Origin: Halobacteriales archaeon QS_4_69_31
Lineage (GTDB): Archaea; Halobacteriota; Halobacteria; Halobacteriales; Haloarculaceae
Assembly (NCBI GenBank): GCA_003021655.1
Contig: PXRP01000024.1
Location: forward strand, 1-60,586
Reading direction: 5' to 3'
Length of the DNA: 60,586 nt
Shown here: in pieces, positions 28,313 through 36,775 of the stretch
How positions within the stretch are numbered: position 1 is the first letter of the stretch
Layout: every line of letters begins with the position of its first letter
Position numbers and translations under genes: made by a program
Notes under the pieces: generated by a model
Seen by the model: only the letters and a program-made list of their open reading frames with translations
What the model was told of the DNA's origin: nothing
The model's database searches: none

Positions 28313-28379
28313 CCGGCGGCCGAGCGCTCTGTGGGAATATTTCGGCCGAGTCGGCCGGCCGGAACGGCCGCCCGCGTCC

Positions 28380-29084
28380 TCACCCGCCGAGGAAGTCCTG
28401 TCGGATCTGCTCGTCGTCCAGGAGCTCCTTCCCGGGTCCCTCGTAGCGGTTCTGTCCCTGGACGAGGACGTAGCCGCGGTCACACCGCCGGAGGGCTTCC
28501 TTGGCGTTTTGCTCGACCATGAGGATGGCGGTGCCGCTCTCGTTTATCTCGTCTATCTTCTCGAACATCTCGTCGACGAGGTCCGGCGCGAGCCCCGCCG
28601 AGGGTTCGTCGAGCAACAGCAGGTCGGGGTCGAGCATCAGCGCCCGTCCCATCGCGAGCATCTGTTGCTGGCCGCCGCTGAGCGTGCCGGCCCGCTGGTC
28701 GTCGCGCTCCTCTAGGATCGGGAACCGGTCGAACACCTCCCGGAGCGCCGACTCCGGGACCTCGTCGAGGATGTACGCGCCCATCTCCAGGTTCTCCCGG
28801 ACCGACAGCGACGAGAAGACGTTGTCGTCCTGGGGGACGTAGCCCAGTCCCTTGTGGATCACCCGCTCGGGCGCGAGCGCGCTGATGTCCTCGCCGGCGA
28901 AGATCACGGTCCCGTCCATGTAGGTGGCGATGCCGAAGACCGTCCGCATGACCGTCGACTTGCCCGCGCCGTTGGGGCCGACGATGGCCACGTACTCCCC
29001 TTCGTCGACGGTCATGTCGACGTCCTCGAGGATCTGCAGGTCGCCGTACCCCGCGTCGAGGTCGCTGATCCCCAGCAGGTTCAC
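28380..29084 (-). CDS. livF: Branched-chain amino-acid-type ABC transporter ATPase LivF
   Basis: 234 residues. Walker A is GPNGAGKST, the signature is TLSGGQQQMLAMGRAL, Walker B is LLLLDEPSAGLAP, and the switch His region is ILMVEQNAKEAL. The short length and the QQQML/EQNA motifs are typical of LivF rather than LivG. It is the last gene of the minus-strand operon livH-livM-livG-livF; its ATG overlaps the livG stop by four bases. It powers uptake with LivG on the inner membrane face. Confidence 0.92.
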   Translation of the reverse strand: MNLLGISDLDAGYGDLQILEDVDMTVDEGEYVAIVGPNGAGKSTVMRTVFGIATYMDGTVIFAGEDISALAPERVIHKGLGYVPQDDNVFSSLSVRENLEMGAYILDEVPESALREVFDRFPILEERDDQRAGTLSGGQQQMLAMGRALMLDPDLLLLDEPSAGLAPDLVDEMFEKIDEINESGTAILMVEQNAKEALRRCDRGYVLVQGQNRYEGPGKELLDDEQIRQDFLGG

Positions 29085-29932
29085 AGGTCATCACCCAGGT
29101 ACGCGTCGATGACCTCCTCGTTGTCGCGGATGTCGGCGGGCGTCCCTTCCGCGAGGACCCGCCCCTGGTGCATGACGATGACGTGCTCGCAGTGTTGCAT
29201 GATGACGTCCATGTCGTGCTCGACGATGAGGAACGTGTAACCCAGGTCCGTGAGTTCGTGGAGGTGTTCGAGCAACCGCTTCTCCAGGGATGGGTTGACG
29301 CCGGCCAGGGGTTCGTCCAGCAGGACGACCTGCGGGTCCGTCATCAGAACGCGGGCCATCTCCAGCAGTTTGCGCTGGCCGCCCGAGAGGTTGCCCGCGT
29401 ACTCGTTCCAGAGGTGGTCGAGTTCGAAAAACTCCAGCGTCCGCCAGGTGCGTTCGAGGTTCTCGCTCTCCTGGGCACGGACCCCACCCCGCGTCCACGG
29501 GAGCACCGACCGCCAGAGTTGCTCGCCGGACTGGCCCTTGGGCGCGAGCATCATGTTCTCCATGACGGTCATCTCGCTGAGTTCGCGCGCGATCTGGAAC
29601 GTCCGGACGAGCCCCTTCCGGGCGAGGGTGTGTGGGGAGTCCTCGGTGACGTCGTCGCCGTCGAAGTAGACCGCGCCGGCGTCAGGGCGGTGAAAGCCCG
29701 TGATGAGGTTGAACGTCGTCGACTTGCCCGCGCCGTTGGGGCCGATCAGTCCCGTGATGGTCCCGCGTTCGACCTCGAAGGTCGCGCCGTCGACGGCCGT
29801 GATCCCGCCGAACTGTTTTTCCAGCCCGTCGACCCGGAGCGGGACTGCCGCGAGGTCGGCCGTCTCGACGCCCAGTTCCAGCGTCGGTTCCTCCTCGGCC
29901 CCTTTCTCGACGGCCGCGTCGGCCGAACTCAC
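29081..29932 (-). CDS. livG: Branched-chain amino-acid-type ABC transporter ATPase LivG
   Basis: 283 residues with an acidic ~25-residue N-terminal extension. Walker A is GPNGAGKSTTFNLITG, the LivG-typical RTFQIARELSEMTVMENMML follows, the signature is NLSGGQRKLLEMARVL, Walker B is VVLLDEPLAGVNP, and the switch is LIVEHDMDVIM. The start and end both overlap neighbouring genes by four bases (ATGA-type), so translation is coupled with livM and livF. Confidence 0.92.
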   Translation of the reverse strand: MSSADAAVEKGAEEEPTLELGVETADLAAVPLRVDGLEKQFGGITAVDGATFEVERGTITGLIGPNGAGKSTTFNLITGFHRPDAGAVYFDGDDVTEDSPHTLARKGLVRTFQIARELSEMTVMENMMLAPKGQSGEQLWRSVLPWTRGGVRAQESENLERTWRTLEFFELDHLWNEYAGNLSGGQRKLLEMARVLMTDPQVVLLDEPLAGVNPSLEKRLLEHLHELTDLGYTFLIVEHDMDVIMQHCEHVIVMHQGRVLAEGTPADIRDNEEVIDAYLGDDL

Positions 29933-31383
29933 GGTCGCTCACCTCCCCCGCCGGGTTCGCCGCCGTCGGTCGCCTCGGGCCCCTCGGACCCGGGGGTCAG
30001 GCCCCCGGTCGCCGTCGTCTCCGTCGGGACCAGCGGGACCGCGGCCGCCGTCTCCTTGCGGTGGCCCAACAGCCCCTGGGGCCGGCGTTTCATCAGGACG
30101 ATGAGCACGACGCCCAGGAGGATGATCCGGAGCGAGCCCATGTTGTCGAACAGGAACGCCAGGAACGGCACCGGGTCCAGCGAGAGCAACCCCCCCAGTG
30201 CGCCGGCGACCGTGGCCGGCGAGTCCGGGAACGCCACGATGTTCTCGACGGCGTTTTTGACGTAGAGCGGTCCCCGGAAGAGGATCCCGACGAACAGCGC
30301 GGCCCCGAGGACGCTACCCGTGTTCGAGCCCGCGCCCCCGAGGATGAGCGCGACCCAGACGAAAAACGTCAGGCGCGGGCGGAAGACCGTCGGGTTCACC
30401 GTGTTGCCCAGCTGGAAGTAGACGTACAGCGCGCCGGCGAGCCCCATCAGAGCACACCCGAGCATGAACGACTTCATCTTGAACCGGCCGGTGTCCTTGC
30501 CGAGGGCGTTGGCGACGTCCTCGTCCTCGCGGATGGCCTTGAGAACGCGCCCGAACGGCGACCCGCCGGTCCGTTTCAACAGCCAGTAGAAACCCGCGAC
30601 CACGACCAGCAACACGATGGCGTCGAACAGCGTCTCGATGGGGGGCCCCAGCGTCCCGCTTATCCGGAACGTCTCGTCGAGGAAGTCGACGAGCCCCTCG
30701 GACCACCCCGCCTCGTAGACGTAGCGGTCGAACGGTGTCGTGGAGTCGCCGACGAGCCCCGACCCCCCGCCCGTCCCCAGCGACATCCCGAACAGTTCGA
30801 CCTGCTGAAAGGCGTTGGACTGGTAGAAGTACCGGACGATCTCGGCCATCGCGATGGTCGTGATAGCCAGGTAGTCCGCCCGCAGGCGCAACGACGGCAG
30901 GCCGACGACGAACCCGAGGACCGCCGCGGCGACGACGGCACCCGCGAGACCGACCACGAACGGCAGTCCGAGCCCCCCGGCGCTCCGGACACCCGGTTCG
31001 GCCACCTGCATCGTCAACATCAAAAACGTGTAGCCACCGACGGCCATGAACCCGACGATGCCGATGTTGAACAGTCCCGTGTACCCCCAGTGGAGGTTCA
31101 ACGAGAGCGTCAACATCGCGTAGATGGCGATGAGCAGCGTCAGTTGCGTGACCGTCGCGAAGATCCCCCTGGGGCTGAGCCCGGCCACGATGCCGACGAG
31201 GACGTACCCGAGATACAGCGCGAGAAAGCCACCGACGATGAGCGAGACGTCCGACTCGCGGACCCGCGTCAGGGGGTCGTCCGCTGAGGCGGGGTCGGCG
31301 TCGCTCGGGGGATCCGACTGGGCGTCCCCCCCGGAACTGGCCTCGGAGTCAGGGCCGGAACCGGGGTCGGATCCCCCGCTCAT
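29929..31383 (-). CDS. livM: Branched-chain amino-acid-type ABC transporter permease LivM
   Basis: 484 residues, longer than bacterial LivM because of a ~45-residue acidic Ser/Asp/Pro-rich N-terminus and a charged tail rich in Glu/Gly/Pro. Between these lie about nine membrane helices, with conserved LSLNLHWGYTGLFNIGIVGF (the LivM N-terminal motif), RLRADYLAITTIAMAEIVRY and FGRVLKAIREDEDVANALGK. ATG 31383 overlaps the livH stop. It forms the membrane channel with LivH. Confidence 0.9.
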   Translation of the reverse strand: MSGGSDPGSGPDSEASSGGDAQSDPPSDADPASADDPLTRVRESDVSLIVGGFLALYLGYVLVGIVAGLSPRGIFATVTQLTLLIAIYAMLTLSLNLHWGYTGLFNIGIVGFMAVGGYTFLMLTMQVAEPGVRSAGGLGLPFVVGLAGAVVAAAVLGFVVGLPSLRLRADYLAITTIAMAEIVRYFYQSNAFQQVELFGMSLGTGGGSGLVGDSTTPFDRYVYEAGWSEGLVDFLDETFRISGTLGPPIETLFDAIVLLVVVAGFYWLLKRTGGSPFGRVLKAIREDEDVANALGKDTGRFKMKSFMLGCALMGLAGALYVYFQLGNTVNPTVFRPRLTFFVWVALILGGAGSNTGSVLGAALFVGILFRGPLYVKNAVENIVAFPDSPATVAGALGGLLSLDPVPFLAFLFDNMGSLRIILLGVVLIVLMKRRPQGLLGHRKETAAAVPLVPTETTATGGLTPGSEGPEATDGGEPGGGGERP

Positions 31384-32456
31384 GCTGTCGCCCTCCCTGC
31401 GAACAGCCCCTGCGGTCTGACGAGCAGGATGACGATCATGATAACGAACGCGGAGGCCCGCGCGAAGTCTGTGGGGATCCAGATCTGTGACAGCGAGAGC
31501 GTGAGTCCGATGATGACGCCGCCGAAGATGGCCCCGTAGATCGACCCGATGCCCCCGAGGATGACGGCCGCGAACACGAGCAACAGCAGGACCCACCCGA
31601 TGCGGAAGTGTAGCGTCTCGCGCCAGAGCACGAGCAGGTACCCCGCGACCCCCGTGAGGCCGCCACCCAGTACCCAGGTCCAAGTGACGACCCGCTCTGT
31701 CGGGATACCCGTGATCCGCGCCAGGTCCTCGTTGTCGGCCATCGCGCGCATGGCCTTGCCGAGTTTCGTCCGCTGGAGCAACAGGTGGACCCCCAGCATC
31801 AGCGCGACGCCCGTGACCAGCACGACGAGGTCGTGGGCGTTGATCCCGACGGTGCCGTCGATGGCCGGCAGCGCGAACGAAGGGATGTCCGGGGAGGTCG
31901 TCCCCCGGACCGACTCGCCGAAGACGAGCGCGATGACATACCGGAGCGCGAACGCGACCCCGACGCTGGTGATCAGCAGCGGGATCCCGCCGGCGTCGCG
32001 CATCGACTTGTAGATCGCGCGGTCGACGGCGAGCGCGGCCGCGGCAGTCGCGACCGCCGCGACGACCAGCCCCAGGATCACGGCGAGGGTTGTCCCCGTG
32101 ATGCTGATGCCGAGCTGTGCGCCGAAGACGCCGCCGCCCGCCCCCACGAGGATGAGATTCGTCCAGTCGGCCTCGCCGAGGCCGGCCAGCAGGTAGGTCA
32201 CGCCCCACCCCGTGAACGCGCCGAGCGTAATGTAATCGCCGTGCGAGAAGTTCGCGAAGTTGAGGATGCTGTAGGTCATCGACAGGCCGACGCCGGCCAG
32301 CCCGATGACGAGCCCGCGCATCAGGCCGTTCTTGACAAGCCCCCCGACGTCGGCGAACTGGAGACTCCCGGTGATAAGAAGCGCCGTCACCAGGTCGCCG
32401 GCTATCAACACCCCGACGACCACCAGGACGGCCTCCAGCGGTTTCTCGGTGGCCAT
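31380..32456 (-). CDS. livH: Branched-chain amino-acid-type ABC transporter permease LivH
   Basis: 358 residues from ATG 32456. The helices include MTYSILNFANFSHGDYITLG and KAMRAMADNEDLARITGIPT with ITGIPTERV, both LivH hallmarks, and a C-terminal LVRPQGLFAG. The frame is open upstream to a GTG at 32540, and a GTG at about 32510 would add a short basic leader; the ATG is chosen because the first helix starts soon after it. It heads the operon. A TATA-like TTTTAT on minus (about 32549-32555) and four tandem repeats lie upstream. Confidence 0.87.
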   Translation of the reverse strand: MATEKPLEAVLVVVGVLIAGDLVTALLITGSLQFADVGGLVKNGLMRGLVIGLAGVGLSMTYSILNFANFSHGDYITLGAFTGWGVTYLLAGLGEADWTNLILVGAGGGVFGAQLGISITGTTLAVILGLVVAAVATAAAALAVDRAIYKSMRDAGGIPLLITSVGVAFALRYVIALVFGESVRGTTSPDIPSFALPAIDGTVGINAHDLVVLVTGVALMLGVHLLLQRTKLGKAMRAMADNEDLARITGIPTERVVTWTWVLGGGLTGVAGYLLVLWRETLHFRIGWVLLLLVFAAVILGGIGSIYGAIFGGVIIGLTLSLSQIWIPTDFARASAFVIMIVILLVRPQGLFAGRATA

Positions 32457-32548
32457 CGTCCACCCGCGTTGCGCTATTGTCCGCCCCCGTGTCAGTGTAC
32501 TCGCGAGCACCGTTCGTCTCTCCTGTTGGCCATCTCGCACGCTAAGGG

Positions 32549-32656
32549 ATAAAATGGTGTCGTCGTCTCTCGATACTTTCAGTGGTGTCGTCCCACGATA
32601 CTTTCAGTAGTGTCGTCCCACGATACTTTCAGTAGTGTCGTCCCCGGATACTTTCG
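32549..32656 (-). repeat. Four 25-bp tandem repeats directly upstream of the liv operon TATA-like box
   Basis: The units start at 32556 (26 bases, slightly diverged), 32582, 32607 and 32632. On plus the core reads GTGTCGTCCCACGATACTTTC. The middle two are almost identical; the outer two differ by a few bases. On the minus strand each shows GAAAGTATCG. Next to the first unit, ATTTTATCC (minus, 32549-32556) looks like the TATA box of livH. Arrays right above a promoter suggest an operator or activator site array for the transporter. The rest of the 315-base gap (32457-32771) holds only the acetyltransferase promoter. Confidence 0.85.
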
Positions 32657-32771
32657 ACGGTCCCGGGCAGTTTCGCGCTGGTCGTGCGCTCGAACCGGGG
32701 ACAAGGCGAGTACACGCGGCGCCCTTTCCCGGACCGAACTACTATGCGCGTCGACGACGTTCGGTGCCGGT

Positions 32772-33254
32772 ATGGAGGTGGTTCCGGGAACGACGCGGGA
32801 CGCCGACGCCGTCGCCGACCTGTGGGTCGACCTGGCGTCCGAACAGACCCAGTACGGTTCGCACGTCCTGCCGGCCGACAACCGCGCGTCGATCCGCGAA
32901 CAGGCCGCCCGCCACGCGGCGACCGACTGTCTCGTCGTCGCACGCATGGACGACGAGGTGGTCGGGTTCGTCATGTTCGATGTCAGCGACGGCGGGGTCG
33001 GCCTCGACGTCGCGAAGGGTCTCGTCGAGAACCTCTATGTCGTCCCGCGGATGCGCGACCAGGGGGTCGGGGCCAGACTCCTCCGGGAGGCCGAGCGCAG
33101 ACTCGCCGAGCGCGGCGTCGACATCGTCTCGCTCGAAGCGATGGCCGACAACGAGGCCGCACGCCGCTTCTACCGGCGCCACGGCTACGACCGCCACCGC
33201 GTCGAACTCGAAAAACCGGTGGAAAGCGATACTCACTCAAAGGAGGACGGGTAA
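32772..33254 (+). CDS. GNAT-family N-acetyltransferase
   Basis: 160 residues. The acetyl-CoA-binding motif A is VENLYVVPRMRDQGVGARLL, followed by motif B EAMADNEAARRFYRRHGYD. Substrate unknown; such enzymes acetylate small molecules, antibiotics or protein N-termini. ATG 32772 gives the standard first strand; a TATA-like ACTACTATG lies about 28 bases upstream. It ends 11 bases before tRNA-Thr. Confidence 0.85.
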   Translation: MEVVPGTTRDADAVADLWVDLASEQTQYGSHVLPADNRASIREQAARHAATDCLVVARMDDEVVGFVMFDVSDGGVGLDVAKGLVENLYVVPRMRDQGVGARLLREAERRLAERGVDIVSLEAMADNEAARRFYRRHGYDRHRVELEKPVESDTHSKEDG

Positions 33255-33265
33255 GCCACACCTGC

Positions 33266-33339
33266 GCCAGGGGAGCTTGGGCGGTTCAAGCACTCGACTT
33301 GTAATCGAGACTCCCTGGGTTCAAATCCCAGCCCTGGCT
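33266..33339 (+). tRNA. tRNA-Thr (anticodon TGT)
   Basis: A complete 74-base cloverleaf. The acceptor stem GCCAGGG pairs with CCCTGGC, the D stem GCTT pairs with AAGC, the anticodon stem CTCGA pairs with TCGAG around loop CTTGTAA (anticodon TGT at 33300-33302), and the T stem CTGGG pairs with CCCAG with loop TTCAAAT. The variable loop is five bases, discriminator T. No intron and no encoded CCA. It reads threonine ACA (and probably ACG by wobble). Confidence 0.95.
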
Positions 33340-33382
33340 CTCTCACCTGTCGGTCCCTTGTGTCGTCACTCGTCACCCTCGC

Positions 33383-33571
33383 TCACGCGTCACCTTCGAG
33401 GGGGTTGTACGACCCGTTGATGTCCCACTCGTGGAGACAGTGGGCGCTCCCGGTCTGGCGGTTCCCGTCCTCGTCGGTGGCTATCGTCCAGGCCTCGCGG
33501 TCGCTGTCCCAGACATCACGGCGACCACAGCGCTCACACTCCCGCTCCTGTGGGGGTACGACGGTGTCCAT
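33383..33571 (-). CDS. Small HEWD-type zinc-binding protein
   Basis: 62 residues. One CERCG pair near the start and HCLHEWD near the end; the latter matches the haloarchaeal HEWD family, named for this motif. The Cys and His residues could bind one zinc. A TATA-like AAATACC on minus lies about 25 bases before ATG 33571. The function is unknown to me. It lies just after tRNA-Thr on the opposite strand. Confidence 0.75.
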   Translation of the reverse strand: MDTVVPPQERECERCGRRDVWDSDREAWTIATDEDGNRQTGSAHCLHEWDINGSYNPLEGDA

Positions 33572-33624
33572 ACCTCACTCTGGGTGACGGCTGGTATTTA
33601 GTTCCCCTGCCAGGGAACGGCCCC

Positions 33625-33930
33625 TTACACTCGTAACTGGCCAGGGGACAGCTCCATACCCTCATAGAGTGCATCCTGAAAGAACGCTTGTCCGCTTTCC
33701 TCTTCTATTCCCCTGAACCCAGCAACATCGTTTGCATCACCCACCGTTTCAATAAAGTCCAATTTCAGCAAGTATGATTCGCCGTTCCACCCTATCTTGG
33801 CTTCGGAGATGAATTCGGACTGCCGTAGTTCGACGTAATATTGTTTCGGTCCGAATATCCTTTCTCGCCAACCCATACCATGTGATGTTATCCTGGGGGA
33901 ATATGATACTTTGTATTCAATTACAAACAT
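33625..33930 (-). CDS. Hypothetical protein, AT-rich
   Basis: 101 residues from ATG 33930; a GTG two codons earlier is possible. No recognisable domain. The composition (Tyr, Ile, Lys, Phe) and codon use are unlike the GC-rich, acidic neighbours, as is the gene at 34026, so both probably arrived by transfer. The sequence GPKQYYVELRQSEFISEAKI looks like amphipathic beta structure; a beta-rich globular protein is a guess. Its reality rests on a clean open frame in AT-rich DNA and a TATA-like ACATACAC upstream. Confidence 0.55.
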   Translation of the reverse strand: MFVIEYKVSYSPRITSHGMGWRERIFGPKQYYVELRQSEFISEAKIGWNGESYLLKLDFIETVGDANDVAGFRGIEEESGQAFFQDALYEGMELSPGQLRV

Positions 33931-34025
33931 CCCCACAAAGTGTATGTGTGACTCTTTTGCTGTCGCAACTAGTGTGAGACGAAAGTCCAGACAGGCTTAT
34001 GAACGGAGTTGGCGAATGGCTAACT

Positions 34026-34481
34026 ATGAGTCTAAATGTAGATCCGCCCGACCCGCCTGAGCTACAGGCAGTTGACCCCAACGAATACGATGATACGCAA
34101 GTCGTTGATGATACGGACTACAAACGGGAAGAGATAGAATCGTATCTCCAAGAGGGCGCTTGGCAACGGGCATTTGCTGAGTGGGCTGAAGATACGGATA
34201 TGACCGCGCGAGAGTTTGAGATTGCCTGTGACCTTGATCTTATCCAGCGGTTTGATTTCTTTTGGGATTCGTATGCAGAGCGTGTGGGCTATCACGCGCC
34301 AGGTATTCCGGAGGATTGGAAAGAACGGGACTATCACCCAGATATTGATTCGTGGGGAACAGTTTCAAGTATCAATGCGTCTCTTACGGAATTAGGACAA
34401 GCCGTGTGCGACGTATTGAAAGAAGACTACATTGAGTGGGAAACGGAATACGAAGCGCCGGACGATCTACCCGACTTCTAG
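34026..34481 (+). CDS. Acidic haloarchaeal protein, AT-rich paralogue
   Basis: 151 residues. The first 80 residues (PPELQAVDPNEYDD, then YLQEGAWQRAFAEWAEDTDM, then RFDFFWD) are clearly related to the neighbouring convergent gene at 34478-34759, so the two are paralogues. This copy has the long C-terminal half (HAPGIPEDWKERDYHPDIDS onward) that the other lacks. ATG 34026 matches the paralogue's start and lies about 26 bases after a TATA-like GGCTTATG. Codon use is AT-rich, unlike the paralogue, pointing to import from another lineage. Function unknown. Confidence 0.72.
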   Translation: MSLNVDPPDPPELQAVDPNEYDDTQVVDDTDYKREEIESYLQEGAWQRAFAEWAEDTDMTAREFEIACDLDLIQRFDFFWDSYAERVGYHAPGIPEDWKERDYHPDIDSWGTVSSINASLTELGQAVCDVLKEDYIEWETEYEAPDDLPDF

Positions 34482-34759
34482 CCACCAACCGCAAATAACC
34501 TGTAAGTCGTTCTGTTAAACTCCCAGAAGTCGAACCGCTCGAAGAGGCCGAGGTCGGTCACGATTGCGAACGTCTCCTCGTCCATGTCGGTGTGCTCGGC
34601 CCACTCGCCGAACGCCTGTTCCCAGGCACCCTCCTGGAGGTACGTTTCCAGGTCTTCGCGTCGGTACTCGGAGACGTCGACGTCCACGCCGTCGTACTCG
34701 TCGACGTCCATGTCCGGCTGGAGTTCCGGCGGCGGTGGCGTCTCAACGTCGAGGGTCAT
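34478..34759 (-). CDS. GC-rich paralogue of the 34026 gene, C-terminally truncated
   Basis: 93 residues from ATG 34759. YLQEGAWEQAFGEWAEHTDM and RFDFW match the neighbour, but after the last shared residues the protein ends within 15 unrelated residues (EFNRTTYRLFAVGG) instead of the ~70-residue C-terminal half. The stop overlaps the neighbour's stop by four bases. It looks like the resident chromosomal copy whose 3' end was replaced when the AT-rich copy came in beside it. It may be non-functional. Confidence 0.65.
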   Translation of the reverse strand: MTLDVETPPPPELQPDMDVDEYDGVDVDVSEYRREDLETYLQEGAWEQAFGEWAEHTDMDEETFAIVTDLGLFERFDFWEFNRTTYRLFAVGG

Positions 34760-34836
34760 GACCGCCCGTACGACCGGTCGGGGAATAAGTCCACGCCTCC
34801 GGGGAGTGTTGCTGGCCACCCCCGAAACGGCGGGGC

Positions 34837-35274
34837 TCAGTCGGCCCCGTCGAGGGCCTGGACCCGGAGGTGCTCGCCGCGCTCGGAACCCACCGTCAGG
34901 TCGGGGACCGGCGTCGGCTCCCGGTCGTCGTCGATGGCGACGTAGACGGCGTAGGATTCGGTCGTCGGCTCGCGCTCGCCGGTCCGGGGGTTCTCGCGTG
35001 CGGCGCGCAGGCGGACCCGGACGCTGGTCCGGCCCGCGTCGAAGACGTAGGCCTCGACGAGAGCAGTCTCACCGACCGGGATGGGGCGCTTGAACTCGAC
35101 GCTGTCGACGGTCGCGGTGACGCAGTTCTCGCCGGCGAACCGCATCGCCGCCATCACGCCGACCTCGTCCATCCACTTCAGGACGTGCCCGCCGTGGGTC
35201 GTCCCGAGGGTGTTGGCGTGGTTGGGCTGGGCGAGCCAGCGGTTCTCGATGTAGGTGTCACACAGGTCGACCAT
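34837..35274 (-). CDS. Acyl-CoA thioesterase (hotdog fold)
   Basis: 145 residues. THGGHVLKWMDEVGVMAAMR is the hotdog helix with the catalytic Asp/His region of YciA/BACH-type acyl-CoA thioesterases; TVDSVEFKRPIPVGETALVE is the following strand pair. It cleaves acyl-CoA to free acid and CoA in the cytoplasm. ATG 35274 is chosen because the fold starts 10 residues later; the longer open frame upstream runs through the promoter area of the flavoprotein gene. Confidence 0.88.
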   Translation of the reverse strand: MVDLCDTYIENRWLAQPNHANTLGTTHGGHVLKWMDEVGVMAAMRFAGENCVTATVDSVEFKRPIPVGETALVEAYVFDAGRTSVRVRLRAARENPRTGEREPTTESYAVYVAIDDDREPTPVPDLTVGSERGEHLRVQALDGAD

Positions 35275-35419
35275 GGGCGTGATTGTGCAACCGGGTGAAT
35301 AGCTCTGGTCATCGCGGGGCCACGTCCGGGCCGGTCGGCGTTCGACGCGAGGGGTGGTCCTCTTCGGCCACGAACTGAATGCAAGGGGATTTATACTCGG
35401 GCGGGGCAGGTGAGAGCGT

Positions 35420-36775
35420 ATGGAGAGCGTCGACGTGGCCATCGTGGGCGGGGGACCCGCCGGCACGTCGGCGGCGTGGGCGGCCGCCCGGGAGGGTGCC
35501 GACGCGCTCGTCGTCGAGAAGGGCGTCCCCAGGGCCGACCGCGACAGCCTGGGGCCGGACTCGACCGACGCCGCCGGCATGCTCGACTACTGGGTCGACA
35601 TCATGGACATCGACCCCGCGGACCTGCCCGACGACGTCGTTCTCAGCGTCCTCGACGGGGCCGAGTTCATCGGCCCGAACGAGGCCCTTACCCTCGAAGA
35701 CACGGGCATCGACTCCTCGTACGACCACTTCGGGTTCGCCTTCCACCGCGCGCGGTTCGACGACTGGCTGCGCGACCGCGCCGAGACGGCCGGCGCCCGC
35801 TACCGTGTCGGGACCAGCGTCAGGGGCGTCGAAACCGACCCCGACGAGTACACGCACACGCTCGAACTCGCGGACGGCGAGCGACTCCGGGCCGACCACC
35901 TGGTTCTGGCCGACGGCCCACAGCGGACGGTCACCGTCGACACCCTCGACCAGTTCATGCCCGAGGGCGAGAGCGTCTCGGCGGCACTCGCGCCGGACGA
36001 GGCCAACCACATCGCCTACCAGGAGCACCGCCGCATGCCTGAGGAACTGTTCGACCCCGGCTACCTCAAGTTCTGGTGGGGTCTCATCCCCGGCCACACC
36101 GCCTATCCGTGGGTCTTCCCGAACGACGACAACGTCGCCCGCATCGGCCTGACGATGCCCATCGGGGTCGACCTCGACGACGTCGAGGACCGCGACTCCT
36201 ACGCGCTCCTCCGGGACGACGACGAGCAGGTGCCCGCCGGGGCGGTCTACCTCCGTCGCCTCCTCGAACGCGAGTACCCCGAGTACGACCTGGCGGACTT
36301 CCCGCCGGTCGAGGACCGCGGGAAGCGCGGCGGGACCGAGGCCTACCCCATCTCCTCGACGCGCCCGATCGAGTCGCCGGTCCGGGCGAACGTCGCCGTC
36401 GTCGGCGGCGCGATGGGCGGGACCTCCGCCTTCCACGAGGGCGGCGACCACATCGCCGTCCGCACCGGCCGCATCGCCGGCCGACTCGCCGCACAGGGGC
36501 GACTGGAGCGGTACAACCACGAGTGGAAACGGGCTGTCAACGACGAAGTCCTGCGCAACGTCACGTTCGCGGAACTGGTCCGCGGGTGGGGACCACGCGA
36601 GTGGGACCGCGCGTTCGCGGCCGCCAGCGCCATGCAGAGCAAGGGCGGCTACGAGTGGGGCAGCGCCCTCGCGAGCGGGTGGACGGCGCTCGAGACCGTC
36701 GCGCGCTACAAGTGGATCAAACGCGGCTTCGCCGACGGCTACGTCCAGTTGCGCGAGAACGATTATGCCATCTGA
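35420..36775 (+). CDS. Geranylgeranyl reductase-like FAD-dependent oxidoreductase
   Basis: 451 residues. The N-terminal FAD Rossmann motif is VAIVGGGPAGTSAAWAAARE; later VVGGAMGGTSAFHEGGDH is the second FAD-contact region typical of geranylgeranyl reductases, with YPISSTRPIESPV before it. The C-terminal half is hydrophobic-substrate-binding. In archaea such enzymes saturate the isoprenoid chains of membrane lipids, menaquinone or carotenoid precursors; which one is not decidable. A TATA-like TTTATACT lies at about 35390-35397, about 25 bases before the ATG. Confidence 0.85.
   Translation: MESVDVAIVGGGPAGTSAAWAAAREGADALVVEKGVPRADRDSLGPDSTDAAGMLDYWVDIMDIDPADLPDDVVLSVLDGAEFIGPNEALTLEDTGIDSSYDHFGFAFHRARFDDWLRDRAETAGARYRVGTSVRGVETDPDEYTHTLELADGERLRADHLVLADGPQRTVTVDTLDQFMPEGESVSAALAPDEANHIAYQEHRRMPEELFDPGYLKFWWGLIPGHTAYPWVFPNDDNVARIGLTMPIGVDLDDVEDRDSYALLRDDDEQVPAGAVYLRRLLEREYPEYDLADFPPVEDRGKRGGTEAYPISSTRPIESPVRANVAVVGGAMGGTSAFHEGGDHIAVRTGRIAGRLAAQGRLERYNHEWKRAVNDEVLRNVTFAELVRGWGPREWDRAFAAASAMQSKGGYEWGSALASGWTALETVARYKWIKRGFADGYVQLRENDYAI

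Noticed and set aside
32549..32656. CRISPR array
   Set aside because: The four units are contiguous 25-mers with no spacers and no cas genes nearby.
33599..33655. Short inverted repeat GTTCCC...GGGAAC and related CCAGGGGAC words
   Set aside because: Six-base arms are expected by chance at this GC content; no flanking duplication or transposase.
33266..34830. Integrated element at tRNA-Thr
   Set aside because: I looked for a second copy of the tRNA 3' end (TTCAAATCCCAGCC) downstream and found none, and there is no integrase gene.
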